Shown here one piece after another: positions 7,709 through 13,875 of a stretch of DNA of 26,505 bases (position 1 is the stretch's first letter; every line of letters begins with the position of its first letter). A program made the position numbers and the translations under genes. Source of the stretch: Bacillota bacterium (GTDB lineage: Bacteria > Bacillota > Bacilli > Paenibacillales > UBA4045); the NCBI GenBank assembly GCA_023441055.1, contig JAEZQY010000023.1, positions 1 through 26,505 of the forward strand, read 5' to 3'. The notes under the pieces are model-generated. The model did not search any database. It was given only the letters and a program-made list of their open reading frames with translations, and was not told the DNA's origin.

Positions 7709-9079
7709 TTACTGGTTCGGATGCTTACTCGCAAGGTCCTGCTGTTTAATAAATTCGTTGATTTCCTTATTGGCTTGTTCCGCCGCTTCCTTGGGATCCT
7801 GTCCCTTGGTCGCTCTCTCGATGGCTTCCCCGATCTTGAAGCTGACATCCCACGGATAAGTCGGCTCGCTTACCGATGTAGGAACAATCTTCTCCGCAAT
7901 CAATTTACGGACTTCGTCCTGGCTGGCTTCAGGATGCTCATTCAATGCTTCATCGACAGACCTGCGCGCCGGGAACTTGGAGAATTGACTTGTCTTGAAG
8001 AAGTCAATCATAATTTCTGGGTCGCCGGCTAGAAACCAGGAGATAAAGTCGGCCGCTTCTTGCGGATTCTTGGCCTTGCCGTCCACGACGAGCGTCCAGC
8101 CGCCCAACGATGCGGAAGCTTTATTCGGATCTCCGTCCTTGGTGGGCATCTTCGCAACGCCGACATGATCGAGAATGTCCTTATAATCATTGCGTAGCTG
8201 ACCGATTCCCCATGAACCGTTGACAGACATCGCAACTTTCTCTTGCCCGAAATCGGCCATATCCGTATACCCTGTAAGCGCTTGCGCAGGAGCTATCTTC
8301 AAGTCATACAGTTGCTTATAGAACGTGATTAAGTCCACATAACCCTGATCCACCACTGCCTCGGACCAATCCTCACTAATTGGCCTATGGCCCGCTGCGC
8401 CCATCTGTAATCCCCAAGAAGTCCAAGAATACTCGCCTGCATTGTTGGCGATATGCACACCGTAAACGCCATCTTTGGTCAGCTTCTGGCCATACTCAAT
8501 CAATTCATCCCAGGTTACCGGGGGCTTCTCAGGATCCAGACCTGCAGCAGTGAATAAGTTCTTGTTATAATAAAGCACTGCAGACGGCTCTACCAGCTTC
8601 GGATAAGCATAATGCTGTCCGTTTACCATGACAAACTCCTCGATATTCCCATATAAATCTGCCCAGATTGCGGGGTCGGTATAATCATCAAGCGCCATGA
8701 TCTGCGATTGCTGTACAGATGGTACAATTCCGTTGTAGCTAAGTGTGCGGAGATCCGGCGCCTTGCCCGCCGCTTGGGCCGCCTTCATCTTCTGATCCCA
8801 TGCATCACCAGGAACGATGGTCAGCTTCACTTCAACCTTGTCTTGAATTTTGTTATATTCGTCTACCCACTTCTTAAACCAAGCGTCTGTGGTGTCTTCA
8901 AATTTCGTTGCCCAAAATTCAAGCACTACCTTGTTGCCAGAAGCTTTGGAGTTGCTCTTGTTATCGGCTGTGTTGGCAGGGGTGCCATTCTTCGGGTCGG
9001 TCGTGTTGCCGCAAGCGGCCAGCGCCAACGTAAACAGCATAACAACAATTAGAAGCAATACTGGAATTCGTCTCTTCAT
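7709..9079 (-). CDS. Extracellular sugar-binding lipoprotein (family 1 solute-binding protein)
   Basis: A 456-residue solute-binding protein. The signal peptide MKRRIPVLLLIVV... ends in the lipobox LAAC with Cys23, so it is lipid-anchored outside the membrane. After a short N/K/S linker comes VVLEFWATKFEDTTDAWFKKWVDEY, a typical family 1 start. Other family features are YAYPKLVEPSAVLYYNKNLF, PVTWDELIEYGQKL and MSVNGSWGIGQL. It should present oligosaccharide to the two CUT1 permeases encoded downstream. An open frame extends 18 codons further upstream, but the ATG at 9079 has GGGAGGA at proper distance and begins the signal peptide, so it is the real start. It is the first gene of the GH172 operon, with a leader of roughly 245 bases from the promoter at 9331-9360. 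Confidence 0.95.
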   Translation of the reverse strand: MKRRIPVLLLIVVMLFTLALAACGNTTDPKNGTPANTADNKSNSKASGNKVVLEFWATKFEDTTDAWFKKWVDEYNKIQDKVEVKLTIVPGDAWDQKMKAAQAAGKAPDLRTLSYNGIVPSVQQSQIMALDDYTDPAIWADLYGNIEEFVMVNGQHYAYPKLVEPSAVLYYNKNLFTAAGLDPEKPPVTWDELIEYGQKLTKDGVYGVHIANNAGEYSWTSWGLQMGAAGHRPISEDWSEAVVDQGYVDLITFYKQLYDLKIAPAQALTGYTDMADFGQEKVAMSVNGSWGIGQLRNDYKDILDHVGVAKMPTKDGDPNKASASLGGWTLVVDGKAKNPQEAADFISWFLAGDPEIMIDFFKTSQFSKFPARRSVDEALNEHPEASQDEVRKLIAEKIVPTSVSEPTYPWDVSFKIGEAIERATKGQDPKEAAEQANKEINEFIKQQDLASKHPNQ

Positions 9080-9240
9080 ACATGAAATCCTCCCTTTTAT
9101 TATCCTACTTGAATCAATTTCACAACTACGCAATACCTCTTAGCAGAAACTATAAATTGACAGAGTAGATCGATCAGATCAATATATAGTCTCATCGTAG
9201 CTGCTTAAGCCGTTATGAATTGATTCATGTGCCACATCTA

Positions 9241-9267
9241 TTTAAATTGCGCTGTGCGCAACTTAAA
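9241..9267. repeat. Inverted repeat in the leader of the GH172 operon
   Basis: Arms TTTAAATTGCGC and GCGCAACTTAAA around a TGT loop pair at 11 of 12 positions. It lies in the ~245-base untranslated leader between the promoter and the binding-protein gene. It could be an RNA hairpin or a regulator site. A second small inverted repeat, ATGAAT-TG-ATTCAT, lies at 9215-9228. Confidence 0.6.
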
Positions 9268-9270
9268 TCA

Positions 9271-9284
9271 TGTAAACGATAACC
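9271..9284 (+). promoter_or_regulatory. cre box (CcpA site), 13 of 14 matches
   Basis: TGTAAACGATAACC matches the cre consensus TGWAANCGNTNWCA except for the last base. It lies about 40-53 bases downstream of the predicted start of the GH172 operon transcript, a position where CcpA can block elongation. The same 13-base core occurs as a perfect cre upstream of the GH183 gene (11657-11670). Confidence 0.65.
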
Positions 9285-9289
9285 TATAT

Positions 9290-9303
9290 TGCAAGCGCTA
9301 ACA
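9290..9303 (+). promoter_or_regulatory. Second cre box, 13 of 14 matches
   Basis: TGCAAGCGCTAACA fits TGWAANCGNTNWCA except for C at position 3. It lies six bases from the first cre box in the leader of the GH172 operon. Paired cre boxes would give strong glucose repression of sugar-use genes. Confidence 0.55.
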
Positions 9304-9313
9304 TGACGATTTG

Positions 9314-9329
9314 ACTTTACCGATAAAGT
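9314..9329. promoter_or_regulatory. LacI-family operator O1
   Basis: ACTTTACCGATAAAGT is palindromic at 7 of 8 pairs. It starts one base downstream of the -10 box of the minus-strand GH172 operon promoter, where a bound repressor would block transcription. An identical 18-base stretch (with two further A) lies at the same place relative to the GH183 promoter (11683-11700). The adjacent LacI-family gene is the obvious binder; binding itself is inferred. Confidence 0.8.
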
Positions 9330-9330
9330 A

Positions 9331-9360
9331 ATTATAAGACGGTATCCCTCGAAAAATCAA
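9331..9360 (-). promoter_or_regulatory. Sigma-A promoter of the GH172 operon
   Basis: On the minus strand TTGATT (9355-9360) and a perfect TATAAT (9331-9336) are separated by 18 bases. Operator O1 follows at once. The predicted transcript start is near 9324, giving a leader of about 245 bases before the binding-protein ATG. Confidence 0.75.
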
Positions 9361-9367
9361 GTGTTAT

Positions 9368-9379
9368 TTTACCGGTATT
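9368..9379. promoter_or_regulatory. Partial operator O2 in the divergent promoter region
   Basis: TTTACCGGTATT contains the perfect palindrome TACCGGTA and matches the O1 core at most positions. It overlaps the likely -35 region of lacI and is about 52 bases centre-to-centre from O1 and 43 from O3. It may be a weaker site that helps cooperative binding. Confidence 0.45.
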
Positions 9380-9406
9380 TTGATTATTCACTTTTTCATG
9401 TATAAT
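9378..9406 (+). promoter_or_regulatory. Sigma-A promoter of the LacI-family regulator gene
   Basis: A perfect TATAAT lies at 9401-9406. The -35 is weaker: TTTTGA at 17 bases spacing, or TTGATT (9380-9385) at 15. Operator O3 lies just downstream, which predicts autoregulation. Confidence 0.6.
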
Positions 9407-9410
9407 TAGT

Positions 9411-9422
9411 TTTATCGATAAA
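9411..9422. promoter_or_regulatory. LacI-family operator O3 at the lacI start site
   Basis: TTTATCGATAAA is a perfect 12-base palindrome with the O1 core pattern TTTAYCGRTAAA. It covers the predicted lacI transcript start, four bases after the -10 box. Confidence 0.65.
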
Positions 9423-9444
9423 GAGAATTTGGATGTGATTATTC

Positions 9445-10500
9445 ATGAAAAAACGAGTGCGGCTTGACGATATTGCGAAGATTGTCGGTATTTCCAAGAT
9501 GGCTGTTTCGCTTGCCATGCGGGAAGATGACTCCATCAGCAAAGATACCATACTTCGCGTGAAGAAGGTTGCTAACCAATTGGGCTATATTCCAAACCGG
9601 TTCGCCCAGGGTCTGGTGAACGGGAGATCCAAGACGATCGCCCTGCTCATGGGCGGTTCTCTCCATGATGATTATCAGAATCAGATCATTCGAGGGGCTA
9701 TTCCGTATGCCGTTGAGAAAGGCTACACGCTCTCCATCGCACCTGCCGAATGCGACCCTGCGCTTGAGTCTTCCTACATTCAGAAGTACCAGAATATGAT
9801 GATCGACGGCTTCCTATCCTTCCATTGTCTGACCAGCAAGCCGTACAAGCAGCTCAAGAAACAAGGCACGCCATTCGTATTATACACGAAGTATTTCAAG
9901 GATCTCGATTGCGACTATGTTGTCTGTAATGACTATAAAGGCGGATATGAAATGACCGAGCATCTGATTAAGCTTGGGCATGAGCGGATTGCCTTTGTTT
10001 ATGATGAAGGCCTGAAGGATTCCACGGAGGTCATCAACCGCAGCAAGGGCTTCTTGGGCGCGATCGAAGAGCATGGTATTCCAAGTGACCAGGCCATGCT
10101 CATCCCCTTCGATTTCGACTTTATGGAGGAACAATTCGATGACATGAAGCAAGCAACATGGTACATGAACTTCTGCAGCGTGATGACAGCCAAGAATCGG
10201 CCTACCGCCCTGTTCGTCTGCAACGATGTACTGGCTTCCTCGGTCTACATCGTGCTCAAGCAGCTCGGGCTGCGCATACCGGAAGACATATCCGTAGCCG
10301 GCTACGAGGGTGTCTACCTCGGTCGGATTATCGATCCTCCTCTCACAACAGTCAAAAGTCCGGTTCAAGATATCGGACGGAAAGCTTGTCAATTACTGAT
10401 CGACAAGATAGAGGGCAACATTCCTATGTCCGATACGGTCAATATCAAGCTCGAACCAACGTTGGAGATACGCGAATCAACGGCTCCACCGCGTTTATAA
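9445..10500 (+). CDS. LacI-family transcriptional regulator of the GH172/GH183 locus
   Basis: A 351-residue LacI/GalR-type protein. The helix-turn-helix is at the N-terminus (VRLDDIAKIVGISKMAVSLAMR, the usual 'T-I-x-D-I-A' start in variant form), followed by the recognition/hinge region YIPNRFAQGLVNGRSKTIALLM. The periplasmic-binding-protein-like sensor domain carries HERIAFVYDEG, TALFVCNDVLASSVYIVLKQLGLRIPEDISVAGYEG and the C-terminal PPLTTVKSPVQDIGRKACQLL. It is divergent from the GH172 operon and convergent with GH183. It probably represses both and its own gene through the TTTAYCGRTAAA palindromes, with a sugar released from the polymer as inducer. The ribosome site is weak (GGATGTGA), which suggests low expression. 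The stop lies inside TTATAA, shared with the GH183 stop. Confidence 0.95.
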   Translation: MKKRVRLDDIAKIVGISKMAVSLAMREDDSISKDTILRVKKVANQLGYIPNRFAQGLVNGRSKTIALLMGGSLHDDYQNQIIRGAIPYAVEKGYTLSIAPAECDPALESSYIQKYQNMMIDGFLSFHCLTSKPYKQLKKQGTPFVLYTKYFKDLDCDYVVCNDYKGGYEMTEHLIKLGHERIAFVYDEGLKDSTEVINRSKGFLGAIEEHGIPSDQAMLIPFDFDFMEEQFDDMKQATWYMNFCSVMTAKNRPTALFVCNDVLASSVYIVLKQLGLRIPEDISVAGYEGVYLGRIIDPPLTTVKSPVQDIGRKACQLLIDKIEGNIPMSDTVNIKLEPTLEIRESTAPPRL

Positions 10501-11643
10501 AGCTTTATTTAGGGTTGCTTTCATCCAGAACACATTGTACGGCCCCCATAATGACATTGTGAAATAGATCGTTCTGCCATCATCCTCCATGAATTTAGGG
10601 TTCAGATAGGGCGAATACAAGCTTGGGTATTCCGTATGGTCCACCAGCATAATCGCTTCGCCCCACGGACCCCATGGGCTGATCCCCTCACGGATCACGA
10701 TGTCCGGGCCGCTCAGATAGGTCATGATCCATCTCTCCAGATAAGGATTCCAGATCACGGACAATTCCCCTACGCCAAGTATGTCTTCAAGAACCATCGC
10801 AGCATCGTCCAAGCTCGCGGACCATATCGGCTCGCCGTCGCCATCGAGGCCGGCATAGTAACGATAGGCCTCCAGCACCTCGATCTCCGCCTCGTTCACC
10901 TTCATTAATTGGACGCCCCCGAATCTTCCTGCCGGGATGCCCCAGAAGTAAATCTCGGACATCTCCTCATTGATCTTAACCGTATAAGGGCTGACCTGAA
11001 TGAAGTTGCTGTCCCCCGGCCAGCGAAGTCCTTCAATGATTTCCCAAGTCTCGCCTTCGTCTGTCGACTTCGATACACCAGAATAATTCGCGTACCATTC
11101 TCCCGGCATCCCCCAGTAATTTACGGACATATAGTATAAATATAAATTATCGCCTGCAGCTACACCGTGCGTGGGGATTGTTGTCATCTCACTGAAGTTG
11201 ATCTTCTCTGACGGGATCACTTCCTTGGCATGGCTGCCATAATCCGTGATCATCCGATCCAGCGTAATCCCATCTGCCGGATCCGTATCTGTACTCACTC
11301 CAATTACATTGGACCGCCAATCGCTGCCGCCAGCCCCGGTCTGGGATTCCGACCGATAACCGAACGTATCGCCGAATACGAAGTAAGTGCGATCCTTGAA
11401 GTTAATCATCGATCCTAGGTCAGTCCCGAAAACATCATATTGATCGGTCTTATTATCGGATGTGGCCCCGGTTAGCTGCGAGACCTGCGTCAGTCCGCTG
11501 ACGCTTACCAATACGAATGGCGAGTCTGCTTTTAAACCGAAACCTTCGGGATGCGGCTTACTGTTGAGTGGGAAGCAAGCAGTAATGAGAACCGCAGTTA
11601 ACACAAGTATGAAAGCCACACATGAATTTTTAATGGTTGTCAC
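10495..11643 (-). CDS. DUF4185 (GH183) lipoprotein, predicted surface endo-D-arabinanase
   Basis: A DUF4185 protein of about 380 residues. The signal peptide ends in the lipobox LITAC, Cys23, so it is anchored outside the membrane. DUF4185 hallmarks are DVFGTDLGSMINFKDRTYFVFGDTFG (Asp75 and Asp92 conserved-looking acids), DWRSNVIGVSTDTDPADGI, TIPTHGVAAGDNLYLYYMSVNYWGMPGEW and a repeated beta-propeller blade pattern (SGVSKSTDEGETWE, VIWNPYLERWIMTYL, GPWGEAIMLVDHTEYPSLYSPYLNP). DUF4185 is CAZy GH183, characterised as endo-D-arabinofuranosidases that cut mycobacterial arabinogalactan and lipoarabinomannan. It carries the same operator and cre as the GH172 operon. The start is unusual: GTG at 11643 is one base from AAGGAG, while an in-frame ATT at 11634 is ten bases away and would give MKNSCVAF. 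It shares a TTATAA stop palindrome with lacI. Confidence 0.88.
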   Translation of the reverse strand: MTTIKNSCVAFILVLTAVLITACFPLNSKPHPEGFGLKADSPFVLVSVSGLTQVSQLTGATSDNKTDQYDVFGTDLGSMINFKDRTYFVFGDTFGYRSESQTGAGGSDWRSNVIGVSTDTDPADGITLDRMITDYGSHAKEVIPSEKINFSEMTTIPTHGVAAGDNLYLYYMSVNYWGMPGEWYANYSGVSKSTDEGETWEIIEGLRWPGDSNFIQVSPYTVKINEEMSEIYFWGIPAGRFGGVQLMKVNEAEIEVLEAYRYYAGLDGDGEPIWSASLDDAAMVLEDILGVGELSVIWNPYLERWIMTYLSGPDIVIREGISPWGPWGEAIMLVDHTEYPSLYSPYLNPKFMEDDGRTIYFTMSLWGPYNVFWMKATLNKAL

Positions 11644-11656
11644 TCTCCTTTACGGG

Positions 11657-11670
11657 TGTTATCGTTTACA
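11657..11670 (-). promoter_or_regulatory. Perfect cre box (CcpA site) in the GH183 leader
   Basis: On the minus strand TGTAAACGATAACA matches TGWAANCGNTNWCA at all 14 positions. It is about 23-36 bases after the predicted start of transcription. Confidence 0.75.
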
Positions 11671-11682
11671 TATCGCGATTCA

Positions 11683-11698
11683 ACTTTACCGATAAAGT
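11683..11698. promoter_or_regulatory. LacI-family operator in front of GH183
   Basis: ACTTTACCGATAAAGT is identical to O1 at 9314-9329, and the identity continues for two more bases (18 in all). Flanking sequence differs, so this is a conserved site rather than a large duplication. It begins two bases after the -10 box. Confidence 0.8.
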
Positions 11699-11699
11699 A

Positions 11700-11728
11700 A
11701 GCGTAAGTTATTGTTTAATAATTGTCAA
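11700..11728 (-). promoter_or_regulatory. Sigma-A promoter of the GH183 gene
   Basis: On the minus strand a perfect TTGACA (11723-11728) and TACGCT (11700-11705) are 17 bases apart. The operator follows immediately and the cre box lies further downstream, the same layout as the GH172 operon promoter. Confidence 0.7.
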
Positions 11729-11741
11729 TAGTGAGCCAAAT

Positions 11742-11774
11742 AAAAAACCGCTGCGCATTAGCTTGCAGCGATTT
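11742..11774 (-). terminator. Rho-independent terminator of the VOC gene
   Basis: On the minus strand AAATCGCTGC pairs with GCAGCGGTTT (10 bp, one G-T pair) around a 10-base loop, and the 3' arm runs into TTTTTT. It lies 27 bases after the VOC stop and just before the GH183 promoter, which isolates the two units. Confidence 0.8.
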
Positions 11775-11800
11775 CTCATGATTTCGGGCCGAATCTCACC

Positions 11801-12268
11801 CTACCTCTTATCGTTCTCCAGTAATTCCACCAGCACCTTTAATTCCGCGATCGTATCGATATACGCATATCTGCCGCCCGTGTACTCGCCCTTCTGCTGC
11901 AGCGGGAAGCCCTTGCTCTCAAGCAGGGTAATCTTCTCCTGCATCCCTTCGATCACGAATGCAATATGATGCGGACCCTCGCCGTGTTCATTGAGGTAAT
12001 TCCGCCAGGTGCTCGGCTCCTGATCCGGTTCAATTAGCTCAATCTGCAGGGAGCCCATGTTGAAGAACGCCAGCTTCGCGCGCGCCTCGCAAGGCTGTCC
12101 ATTGAACGTCGCTTGTGTCTCTTCCAGCGTGCCTGTCAATATGGGCTCCGGCTTGGGCACACCGAAGAAATCGGCATAAGCCTGACTCACCTTATCAATA
12201 TCATTCACCAGAATGCCGATCTGCGTAACCACGTTATTCCCCAACAATCCTGCCATCGCCGCAACCAT
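11801..12268 (-). CDS. VOC-family protein (glyoxalase/bleomycin-resistance fold)
   Basis: A protein of about 151-155 residues with the paired beta-alpha-beta-beta-beta modules of the vicinal oxygen chelate fold. Visible elements are NNVVTQIGILVNDIDKVSQAYADFFG in the first half, LQIELIEPDQEPS, then GPHHIAFVIEGMQEKITLLESKGF and ELKVLVELLEN in the second half. Candidate metal ligands are Gln of VTQIGI, Glu of IELIEP, His of HHIAF and Glu of VELLE, the pattern of methylmalonyl-CoA epimerase-like and dioxygenase-like members. The specific substrate cannot be told. Two starts are possible: ATG 12268, directly abutting GAGAGG, or ATG 12256, twelve bases from it. It is monocistronic, with its own terminator, and lies 115 bases after the FMN reductase gene. 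Confidence 0.85.
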   Translation of the reverse strand: MVAAMAGLLGNNVVTQIGILVNDIDKVSQAYADFFGVPKPEPILTGTLEETQATFNGQPCEARAKLAFFNMGSLQIELIEPDQEPSTWRNYLNEHGEGPHHIAFVIEGMQEKITLLESKGFPLQQKGEYTGGRYAYIDTIAELKVLVELLENDKR

Positions 12269-12297
12269 CCTCTCGATAAGTACTGGTTTAAGATCTT

Positions 12298-12314
12298 ACT
12301 ATGACAAGTATAGT
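12298..12314. promoter_or_regulatory. Small inverted repeat upstream of the VOC gene
   Basis: ACTAT-N7-ATAGT lies 30-46 bases upstream of the VOC ATG, overlapping a possible -10 (TATACT on the minus strand). It could be an operator, but five-base arms are weak evidence. Confidence 0.3.
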
Positions 12315-12383
12315 CTATTTGTATAAGTTCCAACATGCGAAAGTTTTATACAATATCATCGCCACAGGTTCCTTTGACGCAAC

Positions 12384-12935
12384 TTATCCCTTCGCCCGAC
12401 GCTCGCGCCACGCCAGCTCATCGCTCAGTTGGTTCGCCGCTGCATCGAGGCGCTGCTGGAGCTCGTCAGATAACCTATAGCCGCCACCCTCCAGCCGCTC
12501 CACCCATTGATCGATCGCGTATACACCGCTTAGCACATGTCTGCCTCCTAGCGCGTGCACCAATGGGTTAAGGGAATAATCGATGGCGAGCAGATGGGCC
12601 ATCGTGCCCCCAATGAATAAGGGCAAGGCCAGCTTACCCTTCAGTCCAGTCTGCGGCAGTAAGTCCAGGAAGGTCTTCAGCACACCTGTATAAGAAGCCT
12701 TATATACCGGACTTGCCAGCACTACCGCATCCGCCGCCTCTACTTGTGCTGCCGCCTCGACTATAGCCGGATGCCCGAAGTCGGCACGGATTAACGCCTC
12801 CGCCGGCAGATCCGCCACACGAATATGACTTAACGCGATGTCTTCTTCCTTCCATCTCTCCTCCACATAGTCGATTAACCCGTTCAATCGCGAATTCGCT
12901 GTCGGGCTTCCTGACACGATAATAATCCGACTCAT
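12384..12935 (-). CDS. ssuE: NAD(P)H-dependent FMN reductase, SsuE-like
   Basis: A 183-residue flavodoxin-fold protein. The N-terminal strand and phosphate loop read IIIVSGSPTANSRLNGL, followed by ADAVVLASPVYKASYTGVLKTFLDLLPQ and the SsuE-like GGTMAHLLAIDYSLNPLVHALGG. SsuE reduces FMN for a two-component alkanesulfonate monooxygenase; no ssuD or sulfonate transporter is in the window, so the partner is unknown. The longer open frame upstream is not used: the ATG at 12935 has GGAGGGG about six bases before it and starts exactly at the Rossmann strand. The subfamily is likely; the physiological role is uncertain. Confidence 0.85.
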   Translation of the reverse strand: MSRIIIVSGSPTANSRLNGLIDYVEERWKEEDIALSHIRVADLPAEALIRADFGHPAIVEAAAQVEAADAVVLASPVYKASYTGVLKTFLDLLPQTGLKGKLALPLFIGGTMAHLLAIDYSLNPLVHALGGRHVLSGVYAIDQWVERLEGGGYRLSDELQQRLDAAANQLSDELAWRERRAKG

Positions 12936-13092
12936 GCATACCCCTCCCAAAATGATATATTGCCCATAGGATAGCCCTGAATTCAGCCAAAGTAAAGCAC
13001 AGATTGAAATTGGGTCTGCCAATTAAGGCTGCCGTACAAGTACTCCCTTCTTCGGATTCATACATTGAATGCAGAAGGAGGTGAAGTCCATA

Positions 13093-13464
13093 ATGCGATT
13101 TACGATATCCCAGCAAGAGGTGTTTCCCCGTCTGTTCCTGTTCCGGGATGAAAATTTCCGTGGTCGAAGATTCGTGTGGCGCGGCAACGTAGGGCTCAGT
13201 AATCTGGATCGTCTATACGACGATATTGAAAGCCTGCGTTTCTTCTCACCAAGCTCGAATGCGACACTTGTGTTGTTCGACCGCGCGAACTTCAGAGGTA
13301 ATTTCCGCGTGTTCAGAGGGACAACGAACATTCGCGATTTAGATGATATTATTCGAGGGGATTCTCCAGATTCCCTCATCATCTCGCGGGCTCGATTAAC
13401 GCTAGCACAAATCCGACAAATTCGCCGGACGGGTCAGTTACCGCAAGGTTTTAGAAGAGTTTAA
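13093..13464 (+). CDS. Small beta/gamma-crystallin-fold protein
   Basis: A 123-residue, very basic protein with two Greek-key motifs. Motif one (about 12-54) has LFLFRDENFRGRRFVWRG, then SNLDRLYDDIESLRFF. Motif two (about 58-98) has ATLVLFDRANFRGNFRVFRG, then DLDDIIRGDSPDSLII. The Y/F-x-x-x-x-F/Y-x-G pattern and the DDIES and DSPDS segments resemble the beta/gamma-crystallin calcium sites, although the last Ser of each is Leu here. A basic tail (about 99-123, RARLTLAQIRQIRRTGQLPQGFRRV) follows. No signal peptide is seen. The ATG at 13093 is nine bases from AAGGAGGTG, so it is preferred to the upstream ATG at 13069. The function is unknown; a role in a spore or dehydration-resistant structure is speculation. 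The hairpin at 13475-13531 closes the gene. Confidence 0.75.
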   Translation: MRFTISQQEVFPRLFLFRDENFRGRRFVWRGNVGLSNLDRLYDDIESLRFFSPSSNATLVLFDRANFRGNFRVFRGTTNIRDLDDIIRGDSPDSLIISRARLTLAQIRQIRRTGQLPQGFRRV

Positions 13465-13474
13465 TGGCATTGGA

Positions 13475-13531
13475 ATAAGCGCAAGAGGCAGTCGGTTGGT
13501 TAGCTTCCTTCCGATTGTCTCTTGCGCTTAT
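13475..13531. terminator. Long hairpin between convergent genes, probable bidirectional terminator
   Basis: A 21-bp stem (ATAAGCGCAAGAG... with its complement, two G-T pairs) encloses a 15-base loop. It lies 11 bases after the crystallin stop and 18 bases after the end of tlp. There is no clear T run on either side, so its efficiency as an intrinsic terminator is uncertain. Confidence 0.6.
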
Positions 13532-13548
13532 CTTATGCGATGCAGCCT

Positions 13549-13767
13549 TTAGTGATCGGATGCTTCGTCTTGAATCTCCTCGCGTTGCCCAGCAATACTC
13601 TTCGCTCGTCTCTTATTCTTCCCTTCAATCACACTGCGTTCCGTTTCGGAAATCTCCTCTGCATGCTCGGTCAAGTATTCCTCGGCCTCATGCAAATTCT
13701 GAATGGTATTCTGCACACTCTCTTGGAGCTTATCCACATTATCGGAACGATCATCAGGCTTAGCCAT
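13549..13767 (-). CDS. tlp: Small acid-soluble spore protein Tlp
   Basis: A 72-residue, highly charged, coiled-coil-like protein. Near its N-terminus KPDDRSDNVDKLQESVQNTIQNLHEAEEYL matches the Tlp signature of Bacillus (PDDRSDNVEKLQ... followed by an EAE helix), and the C-terminal NKRRAKSIAGQREEIQDEASDH matches the family's ending. Tlp is a minor SASP-type protein made in the forespore. The ATG at 13767 is eight bases from AAGGAGG; an in-frame TTG two codons upstream is only two bases from it and is rejected. I saw no convincing sigma-G promoter. The gene shows that the organism forms endospores. Confidence 0.9.
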   Translation of the reverse strand: MAKPDDRSDNVDKLQESVQNTIQNLHEAEEYLTEHAEEISETERSVIEGKNKRRAKSIAGQREEIQDEASDH

Positions 13768-13875
13768 TTGCAATTCCTCCTTAGCATTCTGGCGTTCACC
13801 TTATTGTTCTCCAGCCGTTGTTAAGATTATGCATCTCGTTGCACCTGAACAACAGCGAATACTCAGCGATCAACG

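Noticed and set aside
9150..9185. GATC-rich sequence (GATCGATCAGATC) in the operon leader as a replication or methylation element.
   Set aside because: Only three GATC sites are present and nothing else of an origin is near.
10495..11643. The lipoprotein as a GH43-type L-arabinanase or a sialidase-like propeller.
   Set aside because: The GTDLGSMINFKDRTYFVFGDTFG and WRSNVIGVSTDTD blocks are DUF4185 features; no Asp-box repeats or GH43 layout is seen.
13055..13068. CATACATT upstream of the crystallin gene as a sporulation sigma-E -10 box.
   Set aside because: No matching -35 is visible and the start site would fall on the ribosome binding site.
12700..13116. A 138-codon minus-strand frame overlapping the FMN reductase start.
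   Set aside because: It overlaps the well-supported SsuE-like gene in another frame, its protein resembles nothing, and it has low-complexity Gly/Arg/Ser stretches.
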